A stretch of 64,000 bases of DNA, taken from NCBI RefSeq assembly GCF_000182565.1, contig NW_015971541.1, positions 1,311,039 through 1,375,038 of the forward strand, written 5' to 3'. Shown piece by piece: positions 1-11,707 of the stretch. The translations under genes and the position numbers were made by a program. How positions within the stretch are numbered: position 1 is the stretch's first letter; every line of letters begins with the position of its first letter. Source of the stretch: Spizellomyces punctatus DAOM BR117 (lineage: Eukaryota > Chytridiomycota > Chytridiomycetes > Spizellomycetales > Spizellomycetaceae). The notes beneath the pieces were generated by a model that saw only the letters and a program-made list of their open reading frames with translations, searched no databases and was not told the origin of the DNA.

Positions 1-670
1 CGTACGAAGGTGTAGGCGCCGATAAGGGAAAGAAATAAGTTTTAAATCATATGTAATATTTGCTGCAGCGTTACAATTTGCTAATACACGCATCATCCTT
101 GATCATCCTTGTCCAGTATGTCAATTGTAATACTCCTCTGTAACCCACCCCCGCCAAAAGACAGTTTAGCTGAACGTTTCAAACAGGCTATTTGGTTGGT
201 CAATATAGTCAAGTACTGGGCACACCACATCCCTGGATGGGCTCCCGCTATTCTGTAGCAAAAGAATTCAATGCAATATCCAATTCATGAAATTTGAAGA
301 AGGCCATGAAAGGGCTAAGATGTTCCTTACAGAAAACCATTTGAGAGCAAATTATCAATTCCTAGTTCGATGTCAGTCTGTGGATTATGTAAGTGATGAG
401 TAATCACAAACTTCAGCTCCACTGATCAACGAGCTGATCTGTCAAGGAGCAAACCGACCTTTGGAATACTGTTGATTTCTGCCGGACGTCCCTTCCACGG
501 TTAAACTGAAGGTGAATAGCCAGTTGCAGTGCTTAAATTCCCGCATTTTTACTATAGTTATTAACCTGGGTCTTTATTGTGGTGCATTTAATCAGTGTTG
601 CTGCGGAAGCGCATACTGGAACGAACCCTACGATTGACATAAATATCACATACCGATACTCTCATTCAAA
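1..670. other. Intergenic, nothing recognised
   Basis: No open frame with coding character was recognised on either strand. The right part should hold the promoter of the Sld2-like/Tubby gene that starts at 671. An upstream gene, if any, lies outside the window. Confidence 0.5.
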
Positions 671-3372
671 ATGCCTGTTGACGTTGGTACGTATTCCTTC
701 GCCTTGTTCTTACCTGCCTCGTCTGCGTTTGGTTGCTTACGATCGCACTAGCCCCTATCCGTTTGAGCACTTCCTCTGCGGAACCCGACCCTGACACGTT
801 GGAAAGTCAAGTGCGTCAGCTCAAAAAGGAGCTCAAAGATTGGGAGCATGCATTTGCAAGCAAGGAAGGGAGAAAACCGGAGAAGGCCGATATAACGGCG
901 AACAAGGACATAGGTTGGGAACGAACTCCCCTCGAACAGCTGTGACGGTTGACTAAAAATCCAAATTCTACTAGCGCGACGATACAAGGCGTATATCAAG
1001 CTAAAGTCTTCACTCGAGAGCTCACCTGCGCCGGATGAGAAGACTGAGAAATCGATACCCCGATCTAAATCAAGTAAACAACGTCGGCCGGCCACTCGTG
1101 ATGATGAGGCAACAGAGGGTACCGCCAATGAGGAAGATGTTATTCCATTGCCAACCGTTGCAATGCCAAAACCGCCTCCAGTTGCAAAGAAGGTGCCCCG
1201 GAATGCGGTACGGAAGGCCGCTGGGGCACGAGCTCTTACTAAGCCGAAAAGCAGAGGGGAACCAACCGACGATCCCTTTACCAGAGACGTGACATCGGAC
1301 GGTGGAGATGATTCTGAAGCTGCAGCAGAACAACAATCTCCGAGAGGGTCCACCACTTTGAAAGCAAACTTTTTGGACAAAGAAGCCGTTACGGCCATCG
1401 CCACCTCTACTTTGGTTTCAGAAGAGCACCTGGACACGAGCTTGAACCCATCGACGGCCATAGCAGCCGAAGCCAGACCGTGGGGGGCAACAGCAGCTCT
1501 GCCAGAAAATTTCAAATTGAGAAGAAATACAGTCTCAGTAGGACCCATTTCCACTGCAACGCTCTCTGCGGCTGAGAAACGGCCAACATCGCGGCCTGGA
1601 ACCGCATCTGGAGAGCGACGTTCGACTTTCAGCGAGGGATCAAGACCAGTGACGAGCGCTGGCGGCATCGGTAGCAATACCGCCAATGCAGGCAGCCTGC
1701 AGGATAACTTTGGATCCACAGAGGCGTCTGAATTTCTGGATTTTATGAATCGACGAAAGGAAATTGAGAAAATTACCTCCACGCAGGTACCTGCGGGAGC
1801 CGTTACCGCTGCCGAAGCCCTCAAAGCCATGCAGCAACGTCCCAACTCACCCAACACTACGTCGCCTATGAAGACGGATCGTGCACGTGCACCCATTGTA
1901 ACCTCCATTACAGTTCAACAGTCCCCCTCCTCCGCGAATGCCAGCAAGTCATCGGCGTCACCCTCCATCCAAGCTAATCCGCCCTCACAGCCTTTGACTG
2001 CTGCTCAACTCCGAGAACTCGCCAAACCTTACGATCCGACTGATATTGACTTGGAGGACGATACCATCCTAGATACACCTATACACGCCATCGATCACCG
2101 TATATCGGCGTCATCACCAACCAGCCGCCGATCAGATGCGCCCAAACCACCTAAACGACAATCGCTCGCGTTTGTAGCCTCTCCACAACATCGAGCCCAG
2201 CAACAGGATGTAGACGACGGAGCGGATGAGGAGGAAGAGGAAAATGCTGGAGATATAGTGGCACCTTTGGCCACATCCCCCATGAACCCACAAACGATGT
2301 GTGTTGGAGCCGATGCGATTGGTTCGGCAATGAACCCAAGCCTGACCAACGCGCAGATCTTTTAGTACGTCTGTCATCATTTATTTGGGCTTGACATGTA
2401 ACCATTTAACCTTTCTCTGTGCCTTTTCAGCCGTATCCCGCCAGAATATATCCTCCGCTGCAAACTTTATCGCAAGAAAAATATTCTCGACAAGGCACAT
2501 CCAACGTTTTTCCTATATAATCAGGTTGATGACACCTTCCTCCTCGCCGCACGTAAAAGAAAGAAGTCGAAGAGTGTCAATTACGTTATATCCACAAGTC
2601 AGGTTGATATGAGTAAAGATTCAAAGCACTATGTTGCGAAGTTGAAGTAATTAGCCTCGATTGGGTCTGAGACTTCTGGTAGTGATTTAACCTAGTATTG
2701 AATAGGGCAAACTTCCAACGGACAAACTTCATCCTCTTGGATGCACGATCCTACAATCCTCGCGCATCCAATAAAGGGTTGCGAGAGCTCGCTTGCGTCA
2801 GTTATGTAAGTAGTCTCGCATACCATACATGTATGTATCCTTCTGAGGTAGCTCATTCTCCACCTTTGATTAGAGTAAAACTGTTCTTCCCAGAGAAATG
2901 TCCGTGGCTATTCCCGCAACCCACATTGAAGAGCTATCGGTAACTCTTTCCAGTCTGAGCTGTCATCATATCACTCGGATGAACTCATACTTGCCAATTA
3001 GGAACATTACTCAAAGGATATAATGGCAGATGTCAAAACCCAAAACACCAACAAACTACTCTTTCTGCGAAACAAGCCTCCACGGTGGAACGAAGTTACT
3101 CAGTCACATTGTTTGAATTTTGGCGGACGGGTGACGCAGCCTTCCATCAAAAACTTCCAACTAGTCGGGACGGAGAATGGTATGAGCTATTGTAGTTGTT
3201 CAACGCATCTACTGGTCATCAACATATGTATTCTGCTTTAGAAAACTTTGTCATAATGCAATTTGGACGATGTGGCCCGGACTATTTTACGCTGGATGTG
3301 CGATACCCCATGACTCCTCTCGACGCATTCGCCGTGGCACTGACCACCTTCGATGCATACGACAATGCATGA
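671..3372 (+). CDS. Sld2-like N-terminus fused to Tubby domain protein
   Basis: Predicted 752-residue protein from eight exons: 671-686, 752-913, 975-2364, 2431-2646, 2706-2805, 2874-2939, 3002-3179, 3242-3372; all phases close and introns are 60-70 nt. Residues about 18-75 read like the Drc1/Sld2 (RecQ4 N-terminal) helix domain: [30 protein letters not shown]. Then come about 440 residues of Ser/Thr/Pro/Ala-rich low complexity with an acidic run. From about residue 523 there is a complete Tubby C-terminal domain: [28 protein letters not shown], a [11 protein letters not shown] strand, [16 protein letters not shown], and the closing FVIMQFGR and [14 protein letters not shown]. Tubby domains bind phosphoinositides and in flagellates help carry membrane proteins into cilia; Sld2 domains act in replication initiation. 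The join lies inside one uninterrupted exon (975-2364), so it is not an obvious merge of two genes. Function of the fusion is unknown. Confidence 0.85.
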
Positions 3373-4049
3373 CAAAGTTAATTGTTGCAACATCATCTTA
3401 CGGTGCCATGGGTTGGAGAAAAGTCTTCAGATGACATTGTATACACCCAAAAGTTTGTTCAGTAACGTTTGTATGTAAGATTTTTAAAAGTGTATACTAT
3501 GTACTGGTTTACCCATATCTATTAGCCAGCTCAATGCAAGATAATGAGTGGTTCTGGCTGTGCCAGCAGTAATGCATGCACTACTTCAGGTCCATAAAAC
3601 TAACAAATATCATTGAGAACGAGGACAGTTGTTCTGGTTCAGTAAGCGGAACTGCCGCAAGTCGATGAGGTTACCATTAACCTTGCCTCGTTTGCAAGCA
3701 CGTTCGTGCATCTGTGCATCTACCCTCCGTCAATATGCATTGAATGACGTTGTACCCTGCTTTTAATGCTAGCTAGTAGCTTGCTCCGGAGCAAATTATT
3801 CCGCGCTCAATGTGGTCAGATGCACTGCTATTTAGGGAAATAGCACTAGTTTGGCCCCAAGGAGACGAACGGGAGGATGTCTTCGGAAGAAAGGCTACAA
3901 TTAACAAGTGGACGATATTGACTAAACTAATACTGGCTTTAACAGTGATCATATAGTGTGGTAGGGACGGTCTCATCAGCTACTTCTCAGCTATATCTAT
4001 TTCCTTTTTACTGATCACTATCGGTCATTAATGTGCCCACTGTCGGTGA
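3373..4049. other. Intergenic, nothing recognised
   Basis: Only short open frames with no recognisable motif, for example 3773-3976 on the minus strand. Contains the 3' end region of the Tubby gene. Confidence 0.4.
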
Positions 4050-4149
4050 NNNNNNNNNNNNNNNNNNNNNNNNNNNNNNNNNNNNNNNNNNNNNNNNNNN
4101 NNNNNNNNNNNNNNNNNNNNNNNNNNNNNNNNNNNNNNNNNNNNNNNNN
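4050..4149. other. Assembly gap (100 N)
   Basis: Exactly 100 consecutive N, the usual placeholder for a gap of unknown size. The order and distance of what lies left and right of it are therefore not certain. Confidence 0.99.
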
Positions 4150-5004
4150 GACGGATTAGATCAGCGTGTCCAGGAAGGACACGACTTCGATTCGAGGGGG
4201 ACCTCCTTGAATGCACGCATATACACATGGGAATTAAGGGGCCGAATAGTCCAGTCGGGACTGTAGTGTGCGTGGTGTGAGCAGCTACCTCCATCTTCGG
4301 ATTGGAGCTCTATGATTGTTTCTAAGGGGGAGGGCAGTCATAGGGAGGGCCTCGGCAGGTGAAAGGGGGCCTGCGTTATGTTTTGACCAAATACGAAAGG
4401 GGATACATGACCTGGTGCTGTAATGTCTTTTTCAAGCAAGGAGTCTGTACTTCACCAGACAACATTTAAGGTCGGCCCAGTATTATCTCATTGAAAAATC
4501 AAATCCTTTGATAGTTCCCAATTCTCCTTGTGTCGAACTGTGTATTTCTGAACTGGCGCAGACTTCAGAAGCAGAGGATCTGCGCAACTCTCGAACTCCG
4601 CTAATCGACCTTCCGTGGCTCGCTGGCGGTTTGCCGCATCTGTGACCAGTCAAAGTCGGATAAATAAGTTGAATCGCTTATTGCGAGATCTCTGTCGTCT
4701 GACGCAGGATGTCAGATGCCCTATTAAATGTCAGTTTCTAGGTGAAGAAAGAAAGCACGCTAGACGATCTCTCACGTTATTCTGTGCCAGATGTGGTGGT
4801 CGTTGTTATCTAAATCTGACGGGTATCGTTCGTTTCATTATTCTAATCTTATAGCGCAGTCGTAGAACGTCATGTCTGCACACTCTGTAGTTGAGTGGTT
4901 AAAAGTGCTCATTTAGCGATCGGCAGGTCAATAACGTAAGCGGAGACAGTGATACGTCAGCATGCTTTGGTCCACTCATCCAGTGGTCAACCGTCCAATC
5001 CGTC
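4150..5004. other. Intergenic, nothing recognised
   Basis: No convincing coding frame. A stretch near 4890-4910 resembles a tRNA A box (TAGTTGAGTGGTTA) but no matching B box or cloverleaf follows, so no tRNA is called. The right end is the promoter side of the deacetylase gene. Confidence 0.4.
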
Positions 5005-6092
5005 ATGACAGTGCTATACCCACTCGCTATCCTATGTATACTCGTCATTCCCTTATTCATAGCGCTGGTCGCTTACTTGCAGCCTAGGTGGATTATATCG
5101 TATGCTTCTCGCTGTTTTCCGCAGGTGTTATTCTGCTGCGACGATGGAGTTCGTCAAACAATAAATAGTCGCCACGCCGACAAGGTCATTGCCCTGACTA
5201 TTGATGATTCCCCGTCTCCGGTGGGTTACTCGAAAGCTTCCGAACAACACCACAGGTGGGAATGGATATTGTAATGTACAATAAAATCGTTTTTTGCAGC
5301 TTACAGCGGCAATTTTGACTCTCCTGCGCCAGCACGATGCTAAGGCGACATTCTGTACGTAGGACCGTTCACTCTTTGCGATGCGCTAACTCATACATGG
5401 TATCTTGTTCTACTACAGTTGTTATTGGTTCATATGTGGAAAAGTTCAATACTCTCACTGGAGAGGGGAGCACATCTGAACTAGAGTCTGGATCGTTTAA
5501 CGATCTGATGACTGCAATAGTGTCCCATGGTTGTGAACTGGGAAATCACCTCATGTTTGATCACGCCAGTGTCAAGCTACCTCCAGCCATCTTTGAAAAA
5601 CAACTACTTCAAGTTGATACCCTGCTGCGAAAATACGACAATCTCGCATTATCGCCTCCCAGGCGACGAAAGAGTGTTGCGATAGTCGACAGTACAGTGC
5701 CTTCCGGAGATCTTCCGTCTATACCATCTCCCACTGCAGATGCGTCGAGAAGTGAGCCGGTTCAGTTAGAAGCACCGGTCAAATATCGATGGTTCAGGCC
5801 GGGATCGGGGTGGTTCAACTCAGCGATGCTAGCTACCGTAGAGAAGCACGGGTATCGGACGGCCTTGGGTTGTGTATATCCACATGATCCACATATTTCC
5901 AATGCCCGTTTAAATGCATGGCATGTGCTCCGTGGGGTGCATCCTGGTGCTATCATCGTACTTCACGATTGCCGGTCATGGACCATTGATACATTGAAGA
6001 TACTCCTACCCGAATTACGCAAGAGAGGATATGCTGTACGAACCCTCACAGAGGTGTACAGATCGAGACAAGTCAACGATGGCTGTATATAG
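5005..6092 (+). CDS. Polysaccharide (chitin) deacetylase family protein, membrane-anchored
   Basis: 314 residues from exons 5005-5220, 5300-5354 and 5419-6092. The N-terminus has one hydrophobic segment (about residues 5-25) that looks like a signal anchor. The NodB/CE4 fold is seen as ALTIDDSPSP (metal-binding Asp pair), ATFFVIGSYVEKF, CELGNHLMFDH, WFRPGSGWFNSAML, ALGCVYPHDPHI and IIVLHDCRSWT. CE4 enzymes remove acetyl groups from chitin or related glycans. The second motif reads H-x4-H rather than the usual H-(S/T)-x2-H, as in a diverged fungal subgroup, so zinc binding and substrate are uncertain. An insert of about 45 residues (around LSPPRRRKS) separates motifs 2 and 3. It is the only gene here with a clear link to cell-wall glycans. 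Confidence 0.85.
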
Positions 6093-6453
6093 TTGGTCAG
6101 GTAAATGGAAATGAAACCGAAAAGGATGTTATCATCTATCGGTTGGTGCAGTCTTGTGACTGGATCCTAGTTTTGGCCGTGCCACTTGGGTATGGAGGAT
6201 TGGGACCCGAGGCTGACAGTAGGACAGTGTAGAGGCGCGCACAGCAGATAGATCAACAAGGAATCTGAGGGAATTCAAGTCACCTGTTCATGAGCCTGGT
6301 GTCGGTTTACAACCATGAAACCTGCTTTGGATGTATCTATTACGTCCGTATCTGTCATGATTCGGTGAACGCGGAAGACTCGTGGTGCTTGTGGGGCTGT
6401 GGGAGGGATGCTCGGAGGACGCGGCTGAGCGGTGATTGGTCCAAGGACAGGAC
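6093..6453. other. Short intergenic, convergent 3' ends
   Basis: Lies between the 3' ends of two convergent genes. No separate feature seen; some of it may be 3' UTR, or a further 3' part of the CCDC24-like gene if my stop is wrong. Confidence 0.4.
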
Positions 6454-7733
6454 CTATTCATTGCAATCCATAAGTTCATCGCAGCCTGCAATACGATGAG
6501 CATCGAGAGAACGATACCTGTCTTGGCATGTTGATTTCGATCCAACAAGGAGTCAAGGTCTGCCTTCCGCTCATGCTTTCTCCACTTGTTCTGAAAGGGA
6601 TAGTTTGCAGTCAGTTGACTCCAAATTCGACAAATGCTTTTCATTCATCTGCGGTGGTACCTCCAACTTGTCCGAAAAACTCCGCAAGTCTTGAATCGAT
6701 GGAGGGCTTAAACCTCTGACACATTCAGCCCTGCATGTCCGCGGTTAGCACAACCATCGCCAGTTAAACAAGGATTTAACCCACTTCGATCGGTGGTCTC
6801 TCTCATCATCCATGGCTTGCCGTAGCGCTTCCACTTCAGTCAACAGCCTGTCTTTCTCGCTCATGAGCGCACGACTGTTTATCGAATGTTCAGTGTTAAT
6901 TTGACAGTTGTCCTGCTGAGACGGGACACCAAAAGACAATCCTACCGAAATTGACTTAAGACATCAGTCGCATCGAGGATGTTCTTAACTTGACCTGTAT
7001 CCAGGAGTGCAGGTGTTGATCCAGGTCGCTTTCCCGCACCTTGAAGCGCAAATGGTAATCAGGCCAAAGTTCTGTGGTCTCCGTATGACAAATCGCAACA
7101 ATACCCGAAGATATTGGTCGCCGTCTCCTCGATGTCTCTTCCGCATGGATGTAATTTACTACATGGCCAAATACAGTGAGAACGGGAAGGCTTTTAGGAA
7201 TCAGTTTTCTTCTACTGCTGAAGCTCAGATAAAAATGCGGGCGAAAGGAGCCGTACCAATCCGGATATCCTGCTCGTTTTCCAGTATTGATTCTTGTGAC
7301 CGGTGATCGTCCGCTACCTATCCTGTGTCTCAGCAAATCTGTCCATTCAAAGACACGAGGGAATATAAGGACATACCTCTTTGAAGTTGTCCAACAATAG
7401 TCGAATTTTTTGTATCAAAGCTGAGCGGTGGAAAGTACCAGAGCCGATGCCTCCCTGCACCATGCCTTCGACAAAAGACTTGGGCAAAAGGATTTCAATG
7501 GAACTCTACACGAAAGCAGCGTACCGCAAATAATAGTAACTCACCTTGTCAGTCTCTTGCCTGTACTCCTCATGTATCTCCATCAGCATCCTGGCTTCCA
7601 ACTCCAATTCCTCAACCTGGCCAACCAAGTGTTCCCCCAGCAACCCTCGTAGTTCATCCCGTTCCTGTGGCGGGGCAGCAACTAATATGGATTCAAGAAG
7701 AGAAACAGTGGGAGTGTATCTTTCAGAGTGCAT
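6454..7733 (-). CDS. Coiled-coil protein, CCDC24-like
   Basis: Hand-assembled multi-exon gene. It starts MHSERYTPTVSLLESILVAA at 7733, continues with ERDELRGLLGEHLVGQVEEL, then SFVEGMVQGGIGSGTFHR, QVKNILDATDVLSQFR, then a coiled coil (SEKDRLLTEVEALRQAMDDE), PSIQDLRSFSDKLE, HERKADLDSLLDRN and a stop at 6454. The order of elements (acidic helix with LLGE, an IxxVxxxLxxLLxEE-like helix, then the coiled coil) resembles animal CCDC24, a poorly characterised protein. Splice sites between the blocks are plausible GT-AG pairs but one or two phases had more than one solution, and an exon around 7100-7300 may be missing. It fits with the other flagellar genes here, but the family assignment is tentative. 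Confidence 0.45.
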
Positions 7734-8254
7734 GGTTGTGTTTTTCTATTGTAACTTTTATGTTACTAGCAATGCATCTATTTCTGAAATAGAATCCGCG
7801 ATTACTTAAGCTGATCGCATAAGCAAGAAGTAGTAAACCCTATCAATGCTACTACGGCTAGACAATTTCATATGGAGCAGTTAAACTATCTACTTCTTGA
7901 TTAGCTGAGGTGTAGTTGCTCAATCTAATGTATTGTATTTGACACGGCTGATGTCGTATGAAGACTGGGAGGCCTAGCACGCGATAATCGAACGAAGCGG
8001 ATTCTTTGACACTTCCTGTTAGTCTGAACGACAGCCATTGTCCGAGTTCCGTTAGAGTCTATTTGGCTTTGTGTCCCGCCTTCTGCATCATAAATTGAAA
8101 CAGATCCCGTGGATTGAGTCATTTTTGGACCAGAAAGCTGTGAAAGTATGGATTCTGCTGGATTGCATAGGTTTCAGCAGGTATCTGGTGTTTGCCTACC
8201 GCTGTCATCCTGGTAAGTGCGTGGTTCACAATGCCAATGACCTTGTCCAGAGGC
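7734..8254. other. Intergenic between CCDC24-like start and E(z) stop
   Basis: Holds the promoter region of the CCDC24-like gene and the 3' side of the E(z) gene, both on the minus strand. Only weak open frames; nothing recognised. Confidence 0.4.
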
Positions 8255-11200
8255 CTACTTGGTAAAATCTTCGCCATAATCAAAGAAGAGCTCTTTCTCA
8301 GCTTCGATCCGCCGCGCAGCGTATATGCCAACCCTGGAAACGATAGATGAGTGGGAACTGGTTTCAAAAAACAGGAGAAAACTGGAACACTGCACCTACC
8401 TAAGTTCGCCGCTCACCATCTTAACTAATTAGTTTAATCGAATCCGATAGATACCATTAGAACTTTGGCGAATTTAGTTCAACAGTTGAGCTCTCCTCAC
8501 CAACTGGGAAGCAATTGGCTTTATCTGGATATTCTCCATGATTGATAAATCGGGTTTTGTTCCCTTTCCGTGAGGCATCCACTAATGGCGCATATTTATC
8601 TCCCAAGCTGAAAAGATAATTTAATTTGGACGCTGCATTGATGGCATCCCGTCTGCGTTTGACCGAACAACGTGGTGAGCTACAGTCAGAATCTGTCCTC
8701 AAGTTTGATGGCACACCTATTTGATTCTGCAACGGATATCACCTATATATGGGGATGATGAGCACTATAGTACACGGAAAACTTAGATTCTTATACATAC
8801 CCCTCCCGTGTATTCAGCAAGCAGCTCCCCTTTCTCCGCTAATATTTAATGCTCGTGAGTCGCATGCTTGAAGCAGGAAGACGTCGCACACCATACCAGG
8901 CTCACGTAAAAATGCTCCACGACCGTGCACCTCGCTGTCGCCAACACATAGATGCTATATTTTATGTGACGTCGCGGTTATCGCAAACTTCGGAGCTTGC
9001 AGTGTAGCGTCAGCAAAGTACCAATACCTTCTTCATATTTCTTTGCATAGCTTGATTATGGCAGGTTAAGGAGGATGTCTTCCGTCCAACAGCCCCACAC
9101 TCCACTACAATCAAGATATAATCTCAGTCTAATAAATGCACTGTTCAATATCACTACTTCGCTGTACCATCTGCACCGCAGGATCTGGGCAATATTTAAG
9201 TTAGTTTGTATTCATCTTTCTACTAAAGTTCTCGCAGCACACGCACCTACACACATCAGGATCACATTCCCTCTCTTCGTGAACACATCTACAAAACTCC
9301 TTCCCGTTCGCTTGGAGTTTGAAATGACCTTTCACATGCCTGTTTTCCGTTTGGTCCCAGGTGGCTGGAACTTTAATCACTTTAGCACGACACCCCGATA
9401 CGCAGTCACAGCCAGGATATCGATATGGACAGAATTTGGAGCACGCGCATGTTCTCTCGCAAAAGTTCCCCGTTTTCACGCAGCTGCAGTTTTCTGTGCA
9501 CACAGCGGTAGCGGGGTTATGTAAGTGATCTTCACAGCTGCAAGGAGCGGTCGGCGTACGCTTCCGAGTGGGAGAATATTCTATAAACAGAAGTATTGGA
9601 ACAACTAGCGCGGAAGATAAAACATATTTGAGGACCTTTTTTGGGAACAGCAGGAGGTAGTGCCATGCGGCCAGAGATGGCGAGCCTATCCGCCTCCTTG
9701 ATCATTTCGGTCAATGATGAAATTAAGGCCCCTTCGTACATAGCGAGCGCTGTGCAGTCGCCGTTAGTCAAGGCGATGACCATGTAGTAAACCTAAGTAT
9801 CAACAGGTTACATCGGATCAAGGAATGTATACTGCACATCGCAGTGGTATGTGAACTCACGTCTGCACACGACTTATTCGAATATGATATTGATATTCGG
9901 CAGTAGTCGCGTCCAAAGCATCGGTAAGCGACTCCCAGAGTCCTCAATTCATCACTTTTCCAGTCAGCAACACGGGCTGATATCGTGTCCTCACAGATTT
10001 CTGTCTCTCTCTTATATACAGATTTAATCAGGGTTGTCTCACAAGACGTTTCCTCATAAATAAGGGTATGTACCTGAAAATAATAGCAACAGTTTGAGCT
10101 GCATGGCGAAGAGACGCTTTTCGGGACATTGGGTATTTCGATGAAAGGTTTGCGCTGGCGCAACGCTGTAGTGGATACTAGGGCATTGGTAATCCAGTCT
10201 CCAAGACCGACCGCAGCACACTGACCATCCTTATCGAAAGACATTAGATGTGTCTGACATCCAGCTAACCCACATATTTGACATATGAGATGGAATTCAC
10301 CATCGAATGCGGTATGCGAGCGGCGATCTCCATCCGTGCTCAATCTTAAATGCCTGACGAAGATCACCGTCTCACACAGATTAGCACAGCAGGTCGACAC
10401 AAGACTCAGAGGAGTGAATCTACCGTTTAAGCAGCTCGACAGCACTCATGCTTCCAATCTTCTGACGGGCAAGTGCTCGAAGAGTTCGGGTTACCTCCAG
10501 CTTCGTAGAAGTGAAGGTGGCCTTTCGTTTGCCATTTGAAAGGTTGGCGAAGAGCTCTTGCAGAACATCCCTCGGAGCGCACGAAGACAAGATATGCTCA
10601 CTAAACGCAAGTATCTTTTGGCGCTCTGATGTTCATGCGAGCGTGAGGTTCAGAACCTGCCCCGCAATTCGGGACGGTTGTTGAGTCAGATAATGCAATG
10701 GCCCACCCTTATCATTTTCCATGGACCAGTTTGCCAAGTCCTCTACCCATTCATCGTCTTCTTCTCCTGAGCTCAACAAAGCAGAACGCCGTACGGGGTC
10801 ATTCGGCTCCTACAGTTTGAAGAACCATATGTGAACAAACTAGCCAAAGGTGTCCCATAAGATGGCAGCACGGGGTTTCTGTTGTGAGTACCTTTACACT
10901 CCGTGCAGTTGGAATAAATGTGAAAGAGTTCATACGCTCGAACTTTCCTTCCACAACAACAATCGAGCTCCCCGTTGTTGATCCTGCCTCTTTTTTTATC
11001 GGAGTGTTTGACGGCGTCAATTCCCAGGAGGACGGACGGAATCCAGTTGTGTATGCTTTCAAGGCTCGCTTATATACCTTCTATAGAATTCGAATGCAAC
11101 ACGGTAAACCGGTGGCTAATGCAATCCGCCAGCCAATGCGACAGATTCCCGAACCTTGCGCTGGTTGGTCAACTCCACATTCCAGCCTTTCTCCCACTTT

Positions 11201-11367
11201 TGCAGGTCAAGTAACAGCTTCTTTTCAACTCTCCTGTCCTCTTCGTCCGAAACCGAACTATCACTCCCGTCAGAATCCTCTGCATGTTTCCTCTTCCTTG
11301 CATTATGAGACTCTAAATCCCCCGTGTCTGCAAAGGCGTTATCAATCCTGGAACTTTTCCTCGACAT
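8255..11367 (-). CDS. EZH2: Enhancer of zeste-like histone H3K27 methyltransferase
   Basis: Multi-exon gene starting MSRKSSRIDNAFADTG at 11367 with an acidic, Lys-rich N-terminus. A SANT-like block reads LRTLGVAYRCFGRDYCRIS. The Cys-rich pre-SET/CXC region gives PCSSNC, then ENCSCVKTGNFCERTCACSK, YRYPGCDCVSGCRAK and EERECDPDVCRC. The SET domain follows: DSEVHGRGAFL, ELLAEYTG, AASKLNYLFSLG, PLVDASRKGNKTRFINH, a small exon KMVSGELR, and the end VGIYAARRIEAEKELFFDYG before the stop at 8255. The NH and ELFFDYG catalytic motifs are intact. E(z) is the catalytic subunit of PRC2 and deposits repressive H3K27 methylation in the nucleus. The exact intron borders in the N-terminal half are not worked out. 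No EED or SUZ12 gene is recognised in this window. Confidence 0.88.
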
Positions 11368-11707
11368 CACTCCCCCAGAACCATCCCTTGAAGATGCCAG
11401 GAGAGGCCAAGTTGCTCTGTGGCACAGTCATGTAATTGGGCAAGTGCTGCGCACGCAAAGTCACAGAAGGCGGGGGCAGCCAGTGGAGGAACACGTACCG
11501 CGATGAGTCAGCCAGGTGAGCTTCAACTGCCCCACTCTTGCTGTTAAGATATAAACCTCATCCCACCGTTGTCCACCCCGTTAACAAGCTTACAAGCAAG
11601 AGACTAGCTATCAGCGCTATATTGGTAGCTGCTGCTTTGAGGTCTCGTTTCCTTTGCTCGAAAAATTGGTCCCCCAGATAGCAACTCCTGGGCTTGGGGG
11701 ATCTGCC
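11368..11707. promoter_or_regulatory. Divergent promoter region of E(z) and GTPBP1
   Basis: About 340 bp between two divergent start codons. No specific motif could be assigned. Confidence 0.4.

Noticed and set aside
748-1908. 386-codon open frame antisense to the Sld2-like/Tubby gene
   Set aside because: Shadow frame: low-complexity composition mirrors the sense strand, and the sense strand has the conserved domains and spliced exons.
4155-4200. tRNA T-arm-like sequence near CTTCGATTCGAG beside the gap
   Set aside because: Arms do not pair and the left side is N; cannot be supported.
4885-4960. tRNA-like stretch with an A-box match (TAGTTGAGTGGTTA)
   Set aside because: No B box (GGTTCGANNCC) follows and no cloverleaf could be drawn; likely chance or a very decayed copy.
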